A stretch of DNA of 10,489 bases from JBHHXR01 sp046757205 (GTDB taxonomy: Bacteria; Pseudomonadota; Alphaproteobacteria; Rhodobacterales; Rhodobacteraceae), in assembly GCA_046757205.1 (NCBI GenBank), contig JBHHXR010000118.1:1-10489 (forward strand). Direction: 5' to 3'. The notes under the pieces were generated by a model, which did no database searches, was not told the DNA's origin, and worked only from the letters and a program-made list of their open reading frames with translations. This document shows, piece by piece, positions 1 to 5,788 of the stretch. Position 1 is the first letter of the stretch. Every line of letters starts with the position of its first letter. A program made the translations under genes and the position numbers.

Positions 1-996
1 GGATTTGGCTGCGAGGGCGCGGTTCTGTCCGGCCGCGAGCGGGCGTTTTTCGCGGATTCCGATCCCTGGGGTTTCATCCTGTTCGCCAGAAACATCGAAA
101 CGCCGGATCAGGTCCGGCGCCTGATCGGCGACCTGCGCGATTCGGTGGGCCGCGAGGCGCCGGTCCTGATCGATCAGGAAGGCGGCCGCGTCGCGCGCCT
201 GCGCCCGCCGCACTGGCGCGACTGGGAGCCGCCGCTCGATCTGTGCCAGCGCCTGCCGGACCGAGCGGCGAGGGCCAGGGCCTTGCACCTTCGGTACCGG
301 GTGATCGCCGCGGAACTCCGCGCGCTGGGAATCGACGTCAACTGCGCGCCGGTGGCCGACATGGTGCGGTCCGGTACGCACGGCGTGCTGCGCAACCGGT
401 GCTATGGGACCGAGCCCGAAGAAGTGTCGCAACTGGCGCAGGCGGTCGCCGGGGCGCTGCTGGCGGGCGGCGTATTGCCGGTGATGAAGCACATGCCCGG
501 CCACGGGCTGGCGACGGTTGACAGCCACCATGCGTTGCCGGTGGTGCACGACGGGGCCAAGGCGCTGGAGCAGAGCGATTTTTCGGTCTTCCGTGCGCTC
601 GCCGATCTGCCGCTCGCGATGACGGCGCATGTGGTCTTTTCGGCGCTGGATCCGAGGAACCCGGCGACGCTGTCGCCGCGCTTGGTAGCGCTGATGCGCG
701 GGGAGCTTGGCTTCAGCGGCCTGCTGCTGACCGACGATCTGTCCATGCAGGCACTGTCGGGAACGCCGGCGGAGCGCGCCGAGCGGGCGTTGGCGGCCGG
801 CTGCGACGTCGTTCTGCACTGCAACGGAGATGGCGGGGAAATGCAGGCGGTGGCGGCCGCCTGCCCGCGGCTCGCGGGCCTCGCGCGGCACCGCGCCGAT
901 GCCGCACTCGCCTTGCGGACGGTGCCGGAAACCGCCAACATGGCGGAATTGCTGCGCCAATACGACGATCTGATGCAGGAGCGGCTGGGTGCCTGA
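1..996 (+). CDS. nagZ: Beta-N-acetylhexosaminidase NagZ (5' truncated by window edge)
   Basis: A cytoplasmic GH3 glycosidase that removes N-acetylglucosamine from anhydro-muropeptides during peptidoglycan recycling. The frame is open from base 1, so the start codon lies upstream; a GTG at 145 falls inside conserved sequence and is not the start. The 331 visible residues begin in the N-terminal barrel, with GFILFARNI near 79-105. The NagZ signature KHMPGHG is at 487-507. The Asp and His of VDSHH (Asp codon 520, His codon 526) match the acid/base dyad loop of the family. TDDLSM at 730-747 carries the nucleophile, by GH3 alignment the first Asp (codon 733). The gene ends in TGA and overlaps scpA by 8 bases, so translation of the two is probably coupled. 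In many alphaproteobacteria nagZ sits directly before scpA, which agrees with this call. No key residue is missing in the visible part. Confidence 0.96.
   Translation, partial: GFGCEGAVLSGRERAFFADSDPWGFILFARNIETPDQVRRLIGDLRDSVGREAPVLIDQEGGRVARLRPPHWRDWEPPLDLCQRLPDRAARARALHLRYRVIAAELRALGIDVNCAPVADMVRSGTHGVLRNRCYGTEPEEVSQLAQAVAGALLAGGVLPVMKHMPGHGLATVDSHHALPVVHDGAKALEQSDFSVFRALADLPLAMTAHVVFSALDPRNPATLSPRLVALMRGELGFSGLLLTDDLSMQALSGTPAERAERALAAGCDVVLHCNGDGGEMQAVAAACPRLAGLARHRADAALALRTVPETANMAELLRQYDDLMQERLGA
101..119. repeat. Small perfect hairpin inside nagZ sharing its core with the 2521-2541 palindrome
   Basis: CGCCGGA (101-107) and TCCGGCG (113-119) are perfect reverse complements around the loop TCAGG. 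The 15 bases CCGGATCAGGTCCGG (103-117) recur exactly at 2524-2538 in the scpB-dcd gap. Here they encode part of a conserved NagZ segment (TPDQVRR), so coding constraint is enough to explain them. Confidence 0.4.
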
Positions 997-1786
997 CGAT
1001 CATTTTCACACCGAAATTCCGCCGGCCGCCGCCGGCCGGCCGGCCCCAGATGCGCTTCTGGTCGATGTCGACGGTTACGAAGGCCCGCTGGATCTGCTGC
1101 TGACGCTGGCGCGAACGCAGAAGGTCGATCTGCGCAAGGTGTCGATCCTGCAATTGGCCGAGCAGTACCTCACCTTCGTTGAGGCGGCACGCACGCTGCG
1201 CATCGAACTGGCGGCCGATTACCTGGTGATGGCGGCCTGGCTGGCCTACCTGAAGTCGCGGCTGCTGCTGCCGGCGGACCCGTCCGAAGATGGCCCCAGC
1301 GGCGAGGAACTGGCGGCGCATCTGGCGTTCCAGCTCGAACGGCTGGAGGCGATGCGCCGGGTGGCGGCGCAACTGATGGGCCGCGACCAGCTCGGCCGCG
1401 AGTTCTTCGCGCGCGGCGAGCCGCAGGGGGTGGCGCGCTGCCGGCGGGTGGAACGGACGGCGACGCTGCTCGATCTGCTGCAGGCCTATTCGCGGATCCG
1501 GACGCGCGACGAGTTCCGGCCGCTGAACATGCGCCGCGACCCGACCTACACGCCGGAACAGGCGCTCGAACGGATGCGGGGGCTGATCGGTTACGCCGCC
1601 GAGTGGGGACCGCTGAGCCAGTATCTGCCCGAAGAGTTGCGCCGTGATCCGCAACTTCGCCGCAGCGCGCTGGCCTCGACCTTCGCGGCGTCGCTGGAAC
1701 TGGTGAAGACAGGGGCTGCGGAAATCCGCCAGGACGGCGCATTCGCGCCGCTCTATCTGCGCAGGGCGGGGGCCGGCCATGCCTGA
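989..1786 (+). CDS. scpA: Segregation and condensation protein A (kleisin)
   Basis: The kleisin subunit of the SMC-ScpAB condensin. It bridges SMC heads and recruits ScpB for chromosome organisation and segregation in the cytoplasm. The 265 residues are of usual length. After a variable 25-residue N-terminus comes the typical ScpA opening, GYEGPLDLLLTLARTQKVDL, from about residue 29. It is followed by a helical segment ending in the conserved YLKSRLLLP (about 84-92), a charged middle region, and a C-terminal winged-helix-like part. The start is GTG at 989, inside the last codons of nagZ and 8 bases before the end of that gene. It is chosen because the reading frame upstream lacks family similarity and the coupling matches the scpA-scpB junction. 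The gene ends in TGA and overlaps scpB by 8 bases. The three genes nagZ, scpA and scpB form one transcription unit. Confidence 0.96.
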   Translation: MPDDHFHTEIPPAAAGRPAPDALLVDVDGYEGPLDLLLTLARTQKVDLRKVSILQLAEQYLTFVEAARTLRIELAADYLVMAAWLAYLKSRLLLPADPSEDGPSGEELAAHLAFQLERLEAMRRVAAQLMGRDQLGREFFARGEPQGVARCRRVERTATLLDLLQAYSRIRTRDEFRPLNMRRDPTYTPEQALERMRGLIGYAAEWGPLSQYLPEELRRDPQLRRSALASTFAASLELVKTGAAEIRQDGAFAPLYLRRAGAGHA

Positions 1787-2456
1787 GGCGGTTGGCGACG
1801 ACGCCCTCGAGAGCCTGTTCGACGCGCCGCCGATACCGGAACAGGAGCGCATGGTCGAGGCGCTGCTGTTCGCCAGCGCCGAACCGATGAGCGTGGCGGA
1901 ACTGGCGCAGCGCATGCCGCAGGGCAGCGAACCGGCAGAGGCGCTTGAGCGGTTGCAGAAGCGCTACGAAGGGCGAGGCGTACGGGTCGTCCGGATCGGC
2001 GAAGCATGGGCGTTCCGCACCGCGCCCGACCTCGGCTTTCTGATGAGCCGCGAGGTGGTCGAGCGCCGCCGCCTGTCGCGCGCCGCCATCGAGACGCTGG
2101 CGATCATCGCCTACCACCAGCCGGTGACGCGCACCGAGATCGAGGAAATTCGCGGGGTTTCGGTCTCGCGCGGCACCATCGACCAGCTTCTGGAGTTGAA
2201 CTGGATTAGATTGGGCCGCCGGCGCATGACCCCGGGCCGCCCCGTGACCTTTGTCGTCACGCCGGTGTTTCTCGACACGTTCGGGCTGGAAAGCGCCAAG
2301 GATTTGCCGGGGATCAAGGAGTTGCGCGAGGCCGGGCTGCTGGACAACCGGCCGTCGCCGGGCGGTGCTTTCGCCGACACCGGGGAAGAAGGCGGCGAGG
2401 AAGACGAGATCGCCGACATGTTCGACGATGAACTGCCGGGCGAGACCGATCCCTGA
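1779..2456 (+). CDS. scpB: Segregation and condensation protein B
   Basis: A winged-helix partner of ScpA in the SMC-ScpAB complex. It dimerises and stabilises the kleisin on SMC heads. The protein has 225 residues. The first winged helix begins at EQERMVEALLFASAEPMS (about 21-38). The second contains the family signature LSRAAIETLAIIAYHQPVTR (99-118), followed by EIEEIRGVSVSRGTIDQLLE and GRPVTFVVTPVFLDTFGL. The tail after about residue 195 is acidic and Gly/Glu rich, as is common in this family and probably disordered. The ATG at 1779 lies within the end of scpA (8-base overlap), as expected for coupled expression in fixed ratio. In several alphaproteobacterial orders tatABC follows scpB; here the operon ends at a palindromic element, with a convergent dcd beyond it. 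Confidence 0.97.
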   Translation: MPEAVGDDALESLFDAPPIPEQERMVEALLFASAEPMSVAELAQRMPQGSEPAEALERLQKRYEGRGVRVVRIGEAWAFRTAPDLGFLMSREVVERRRLSRAAIETLAIIAYHQPVTRTEIEEIRGVSVSRGTIDQLLELNWIRLGRRRMTPGRPVTFVVTPVFLDTFGLESAKDLPGIKELREAGLLDNRPSPGGAFADTGEEGGEEDEIADMFDDELPGETDP

Positions 2457-2486
2457 AGCAATTCGCGTCTGAGCCCACCCCAACCG

Positions 2487-2552
2487 TCCCGGCCCCTGCG
2501 CCGGGATCCTTCGACGCGAGGCCCCGGATCAGGTCCGGGGCGGTGAGGGTCC
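2487..2552. repeat. REP-like palindromic intergenic element, possible bidirectional terminator
   Basis: Two GC-rich palindromes lie side by side in the 110-base gap between convergent scpB and dcd. The first is TCCCGGC (2487-2493) with GCCGGGA (2500-2506), loop of 6. The second is GCCCCGGA (2521-2528) with TCCGGGGC (2534-2541), loop TCAGG. Around the second, GGATCCTT (2504-2511) can pair with GAGGGTCC (2545-2552) through six Watson-Crick and two G-T pairs, so alternative folds compete. The layout and wording (CCCGGCCCCTGCGCCGGG, then CCCCGGATCAGGTCCGGGG) resemble palindromic repeats scattered between genes in many alphaproteobacterial genomes, from general knowledge. No T-run follows either hairpin, so intrinsic termination is not assured. 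Copy number cannot be judged from one window. Confidence 0.6.
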
Positions 2553-2566
2553 AAACGGCAATCGCC

Positions 2567-3655
2567 TCAAGCCACCTTGAAATGCTTGCTGAGTTTCAGC
2601 CCCTGGCCCTGATAACTGGATCCCATATCGGCGCCGTAAAGAATATCGGGCGTTTCGGCCATCGTCTCGTAGACCAGCCGCCCGACGATCTGGCCGTGCT
2701 CCAGAACGAACGGCGCCTCGTGGCAGCGCACTTCCAGCACGCCGCGAGCGCCTTTTCCGCCCGCCGCAGCGTGACCGAATCCGGGATCGAAAAAACCCGC
2801 GTAATGCACCCGGAACTCACACACCATCGCCAGATAGGGCGCCATCTCGGCGGCGCAGTCGGGCGGCACGTGCACCGCTTCGCGGCTGACCAGGATGTAG
2901 AACGCGCCGGGGTCGAGGATGATGTGCCCGCCCGAGGCGGTCACCGGTTCCCAGAAATCGGCCGGGTCGTAGTGGCCGATCCGGTCGAGGTCGACTAGCC
3001 CGGTATGCGGCTTGGCACGGTAGCCCGCCAGTGCGCCCTCGCCGGGTTTCAGATCGACCGAGAAGCCAAGCCCGCCGTCGATATGCGCCTCCACGTCGAC
3101 AAGGCCGAGGCGGCGGTCGAGTTCGCGCAGCGCGTCGTCGTCGATCAGAGCCTGTCCGCGGCGGAACCGGATCTGGTTCAGCCGCATACCGGGCCTGACC
3201 AGAACCGAGAACGACAGCGGCGATATTTCAGCGAAGAGCGGCCCCGAATATCCCGCCTCGATCCGGTCAAACTCTTCGCCGCCGTCGGTGATCAGGCGGG
3301 TCAGGATATCCAGCCGGCCGGTCGAACTCTTGGCGTTGGCCACTGCGGATATGTCGGCGGGCAGGTCCAGGGATTCCATCAGCGGCACGACATAGACGCA
3401 ACCCTTTTCCAGCACCGCGCCGTCGCCGAGATCGACCTCGTGCATGGAGAAATCGCCGAGGCGCTGCGCGAACGTCCTGCCGCCACCGGGCAGAAACGAG
3501 GCGCGCACGCGCCAGGCGCTTGCGCCCAACCGCAGATCCAGACTGGCCGGCTGTACCTGTTCGGGCCGGATTTTCACTTCCGAGCCAATGGCGCGTGCCG
3601 CGATCATTCGCCGGATTTGCTGGGAGGGCAGAACACCCCGCGGAAGATCGGTCAA
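2567..3655 (-). CDS. dcd: Two-domain 2'-deoxycytidine 5'-triphosphate deaminase (TTG start)
   Basis: Converts dCTP to dUTP, feeding dTTP synthesis in the cytoplasm. The long form, about 360 residues with two dUTPase-like folds in tandem, is common in alphaproteobacteria, unlike the roughly 190-residue E. coli enzyme. Numbered from the TTG: the first half has QPASLDLRLG (35-44), KSSTGRL (109-115, matching the Ser-Ser-Arg nucleotide loop), and AEIS with the Glu (143) expected to be catalytic. The second half has AGFFDPGFG (286-294), GVLEVR and the C-terminal YGADMGSSYQGQG (340-352). I choose TTG at 3655 because GGAGG (3666-3662) sits 6 bases before it. ATG at 3685 would add 10 residues, has no ribosome-binding site and lies beside a small hairpin (3687-3702). 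It gives 362 residues. It lies 58 bases downstream of tRNA-Pro on the same strand, with no strong terminator between. Confidence 0.93.
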   Translation of the reverse strand: MTDLPRGVLPSQQIRRMIAARAIGSEVKIRPEQVQPASLDLRLGASAWRVRASFLPGGGRTFAQRLGDFSMHEVDLGDGAVLEKGCVYVVPLMESLDLPADISAVANAKSSTGRLDILTRLITDGGEEFDRIEAGYSGPLFAEISPLSFSVLVRPGMRLNQIRFRRGQALIDDDALRELDRRLGLVDVEAHIDGGLGFSVDLKPGEGALAGYRAKPHTGLVDLDRIGHYDPADFWEPVTASGGHIILDPGAFYILVSREAVHVPPDCAAEMAPYLAMVCEFRVHYAGFFDPGFGHAAAGGKGARGVLEVRCHEAPFVLEHGQIVGRLVYETMAETPDILYGADMGSSYQGQGLKLSKHFKVA

Positions 3656-3661
3656 GCTCTG

Positions 3662-3666
3662 CCTCC
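3662..3666 (-). promoter_or_regulatory. Ribosome binding site deciding the dcd start
   Basis: On the minus strand this reads GGAGG, 6 bases before the TTG at 3655. It is the only good Shine-Dalgarno match near the dcd N-terminus and favours TTG over the upstream ATG at 3685. Confidence 0.6.
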
Positions 3667-3713
3667 GCCGGCCCGGTGTATGCATGGCCGCAAGACGGCG
3701 GCTTGTCGGAAAT

Positions 3714-3790
3714 TGGTCGGGCTAGCGAGATTCGAACTCACGACCTTTCGTCCCCCAGACGAACGCGCTACCAGACTGCGCCATAGCCCG
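3714..3790 (-). tRNA. tRNA-Pro, anticodon GGG
   Basis: Read on the minus strand, 77 bases fold into a full cloverleaf. The acceptor stem is CGGGCTA/TAGCCCG with C1-G72, usual for bacterial tRNA-Pro. The D stem is GCGC/GCGC with loop AGTCTGGTA, and the anticodon stem is TTCGT/ACGAA. The loop CTGGGGG places GGG at positions 34-36, which reads CCC and CCU. The variable loop is AGGTC, the T stem GTGAG/CTCGC, and the T loop TTCGAAT. The discriminator is A, followed by a genome-encoded CCA (3716-3714). The GGG isoacceptor is one of up to three proline tRNAs in high-GC genomes. It lies downstream of merR, has its own promoter at 3801-3828, and precedes dcd. Confidence 0.98.
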
Positions 3791-3800
3791 ACATGGCGTC

Positions 3801-3828
3801 TTTATATCCCCCGGTCGTATCGAGGCAA
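3801..3828 (-). promoter_or_regulatory. Sigma70-type promoter of tRNA-Pro
   Basis: On the minus strand, TTGCCT (3828-3823), a 16-base spacer, and TATAAA (3806-3801). The -10 box ends 10 bases before the 5' end of the tRNA, so transcription would start a few bases upstream of the mature end. This is the best promoter match in the window. Confidence 0.75.
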
Positions 3829-3829
3829 G

Positions 3830-3854
3830 CGGGAAACACCGCACCGGTTTCCCG
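3830..3854 (-). terminator. Hairpin just after merR, candidate terminator without T-run
   Basis: CGGGAAAC (3830-3837) and GTTTCCCG (3847-3854) form a perfect 8-base stem with a 9-base loop. It starts 5 bases after the merR stop and ends directly before the -35 box of the tRNA promoter. No T-run follows in the minus direction, so it may only partly terminate, or may insulate the two units. Confidence 0.4.
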
Positions 3855-3859
3855 GGCCT

Positions 3860-4387
3860 TCAACTCCGCATCGAATCGCGCAACGCCCTGAGGCGTTCGA
3901 TGATTCGCGACAGCGTCTCCCGGTCAAGGCCAGGTTCCGGGGCGGTCTGCACGGCAGTGTTCGCCGTTTCGATGGCGGTTTCGGCTGCCGTCGGTTCCGC
4001 GCCGGCGCCGGGAGTTTCAAACAGACCGGGCTGTTTGGGGCTTGCGGGTTCTGCCGCACGGGTTGCGGCCCGTCTTTTTTCGATTACTCCGGCGAGTACG
4101 TCGCGGGTCTCCTCCGATTCCATGCCGAGCGCGATGACGTGCCGGACGCCCTTTTCCTTGATCAGTTTCTGGGCGCCCTTGATGGTCAGGCCGTCGGTAT
4201 AAAGAAGCCCGCGTATCCCCCTGAGAAGGTTGATGTCGTCCGGCCGGTAATAGCGCCTGCCGCCGCCCCGTTTGACGGGCTTTATCTGACTGAACTTGCT
4301 TTCCCAGAATCGCAGGACATGGGCCGGAATGTCCAACAACTCGGAGACTTCGCTTATCGTGCGGAATGCCTCGCGCGATTTTTCCAT
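3860..4387 (-). CDS. MerR-family DNA-binding transcriptional regulator
   Basis: A 175-residue protein with an N-terminal MerR winged helix-turn-helix: FRTISEVSELLDIPAHVLRF (9-28), then WESKFSQIKPVKRGGGRRYYRPDDINLL. The segment LTIKGAQKLIKEKGVRHV (67-84) ends the DNA-binding domain. No Cys-based metal site is seen, so this is not a classic metal sensor. Residues about 105-155 are Ala/Pro/Glu/Thr rich and likely disordered. They include QPGLF (119-123), which resembles a sliding-clamp-binding peptide. A basic helix (LDRETLSRIIERLRALRD) closes the protein. The start is ATG at 4387, 22 bases after the ihfA stop; the ATG at 4432 would overlap ihfA and add 15 unrelated residues. The ihfA-merR order is a known alphaproteobacterial arrangement, but the targets of this regulator are not known to me. 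It is probably cotranscribed with ihfA. Confidence 0.92.
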   Translation of the reverse strand: MEKSREAFRTISEVSELLDIPAHVLRFWESKFSQIKPVKRGGGRRYYRPDDINLLRGIRGLLYTDGLTIKGAQKLIKEKGVRHVIALGMESEETRDVLAGVIEKRRAATRAAEPASPKQPGLFETPGAGAEPTAAETAIETANTAVQTAPEPGLDRETLSRIIERLRALRDSMRS

Positions 4388-4409
4388 GCCTGACCGCCCT
4401 ACCCGGAAT

Positions 4410-4712
4410 TCAGTGCTTGTTACCGGCGTCAACCCGGGCCTTCATCAGGTGCGACGGACGGAATGTGAGAACGCGGCGCGGTTCGATGGGAACCTCCTCG
4501 CCGGTCTTCGGATTGCGCCCGACCCGCGCCGACTTCGAGCGGACGGAAAACGTTCCGAACGACGACAGTTTGACGCTCTCGCCGCGCACCAGCGCGTCGG
4601 ACATGTGTTTCAGAACGCTTTCAACCAGTTCCGCCGACTCGTTACGCGATAGTCCGACCTCCCGGTAGACCGCTTCGCTCAAATCCATGCGGGTCAGTGT
4701 TGTGTTGCTCAT
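4410..4712 (-). CDS. ihfA: Integration host factor subunit alpha
   Basis: The alpha subunit of the IHF heterodimer, a nucleoid protein that sharply bends DNA at specific sites and helps in replication, recombination and sigma54-dependent transcription. The 100 residues are the usual length. It opens with the typical TLTRMDLSEAVYREVGLSRN, followed by SAELVESVLKHMSDAL. The beta-arm region is VKLSSFGTFSVRSKSARVGR and NPKTGEEVPI, and FRPSHLMKARV follows. The NPKTGE tip carries the intercalating proline expected in IHF/HU proteins. The Arg-rich arm and the length favour IhfA over HU or IhfB. Start ATG 4712 is preceded by GGGGAG 9 bases upstream. The partner ihfB is not in the window. A candidate promoter lies at 4740-4768, so it need not depend on fabH transcription. 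Confidence 0.96.
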   Translation of the reverse strand: MSNTTLTRMDLSEAVYREVGLSRNESAELVESVLKHMSDALVRGESVKLSSFGTFSVRSKSARVGRNPKTGEEVPIEPRRVLTFRPSHLMKARVDAGNKH

Positions 4713-4739
4713 GCTTGGTTTCTCCCCAGACCGGCCTCA

Positions 4740-4768
4740 AGTTAGGGTCAATGGGGAAAGGGAGTCAA
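4740..4768 (-). promoter_or_regulatory. Candidate promoter of ihfA-merR
   Basis: On the minus strand, TTGACT (4768-4763), a 17-base spacer and CTAACT (4745-4740), placed 27 bases before the ihfA start. The -35 box is good and the -10 box moderate. The 98-base gap after fabH is unusually AT-rich for this window. Confidence 0.5.
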
Positions 4769-4810
4769 TAACAATGGGTTGCGCGGTTTTTTGTAGGTTT
4801 CGTGAAAACC

Positions 4811-5788
4811 CTACCAGCGCATGGCCGCGGCGCCCCAGGCACGACCGCCGCCGCTCGCCTCCATAAGCAGAAGAGCACCGCGTTTTATCCGGCCTGCGCC
4901 GACGGCGACCGACAGCGCAAGCGGGATCGAGGCGGCGGAAGTGTTGCCGTGGTCCTGAACCGTCACCACAACCCGCTCCATCGGTACGCCCATCTTCTGG
5001 GCCGTCCGCCTGATGATTCGCAGATTGGCCTGATGGGGGACGATCCAGTCCACGTCGTCGGAGTGGACGCCGGCCTTTTCGAGCGCTGCTTCCGCCGCCT
5101 CGGCGAGCTTGACGACGGCGTGCTTGAAGACCTCGCGGCCCTGCATTTTCAGAACGCCCGTCGTCTGCGTGTCGGACGGGCCGCCGTCTACATAGAGCAG
5201 TTCGTTGTATTGGCCGTCGGAACTGAGATCGGTGGAAAGAATGCCACGGTCCGCCGGCGTGCCTTCGCCTTCGCTGGCCTCGATCACCAGCGCACCGGCG
5301 CCGTCACCGAACAAAACGCAGGTCGAGCGGTCCTGCCAGTCCATGATGCGCGAGAAGGTCTCGGCCCCCACCACGAGGATACGCTTGGCCTGGCCGGAGA
5401 CGATCATCGCGTTGGCGTTGGACAGCGCAAAGATGAAGCCGGCGCAGACCGCCTGGATGTCGAAGGCGAATCCCGACCTCATTCCGATAGCGTTCTGCAC
5501 CCGCGTCGCCGTCGAGGGAAAGGTCTGGTCCGGCGTCGCCGTGGCCAGGATGATGGCGTCGAGATCCTGCCCGGAAAGCTCCGCCTTCGCCAGCGCCATT
5601 TCGGCGGCCTTGAAGGCCAGGTCCGAGGTTTTCTCGTCCGCCGCGGCGAAATGCCGCCGTTCGATCCCGGTGCGCGACCGGATCCACTCGTCAGACGTGT
5701 CGAGGGTCTTTTCGAATTCGGCGTTCTCGACCACGCGTTCGGGAAGATAGTGCCCGCACCCACGAGCGACAGCGCGTATCACGCTCAT
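4811..5788 (-). CDS. fabH: Beta-ketoacyl-ACP synthase III
   Basis: Starts type II fatty-acid synthesis by condensing acetyl-CoA with malonyl-ACP to give acetoacetyl-ACP in the cytoplasm. The 325 residues are full length. It has a thiolase fold with the complete Cys-His-Asn triad: Cys115 in DIQAVCAGF, His252 in IVPHQANLRI, and Asn282 in DHGNTSAASIPLAL. TSDEWIRSRTGIERR (31-45) is the usual N-terminal signature, and the C-terminus is GGGRAWGAAAMRW. The ATG at 5788 overlaps the plsX stop as ATGA, so the two genes are translationally coupled, as in many Gram-negative bacteria. A short imperfect hairpin overlaps the TAG stop but is followed by an A-run rather than a T-run on this strand. Confidence 0.97.
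   Translation of the reverse strand: MSVIRAVARGCGHYLPERVVENAEFEKTLDTSDEWIRSRTGIERRHFAAADEKTSDLAFKAAEMALAKAELSGQDLDAIILATATPDQTFPSTATRVQNAIGMRSGFAFDIQAVCAGFIFALSNANAMIVSGQAKRILVVGAETFSRIMDWQDRSTCVLFGDGAGALVIEASEGEGTPADRGILSTDLSSDGQYNELLYVDGGPSDTQTTGVLKMQGREVFKHAVVKLAEAAEAALEKAGVHSDDVDWIVPHQANLRIIRRTAQKMGVPMERVVVTVQDHGNTSAASIPLALSVAVGAGRIKRGALLLMEASGGGRAWGAAAMRW

Noticed and set aside
713..2483. Long open frames on the minus strand opposite nagZ, scpA and scpB
   Set aside because: They lie antisense to well-recognised genes, have Arg/Pro/Ala-rich translations typical of GC-rich shadow frames, and show no domain or ribosome-binding site.
3714..3790. tRNA-Pro as an attachment site of an integrated element
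   Set aside because: No second copy of the tRNA 3' end and no integrase or foreign gene is seen in the window; the flanks are conserved core genes.
3005..4393. A 462-codon plus-strand frame over dcd, tRNA-Pro and merR
   Set aside because: It runs straight through a tRNA gene and two recognised genes, so it cannot be a real protein.
4763..4776. IHF site for ihfA autoregulation
   Set aside because: AGTCAA fits part of WATCAA, but the TTR half four bases on is AAT, so the consensus fails.
4786..4814. Hairpin over the fabH stop codon as a terminator
   Set aside because: The stem GTAGG/CCTAC is short with a bulge, and in the fabH direction it is followed by AAAAAA, not a T-run.
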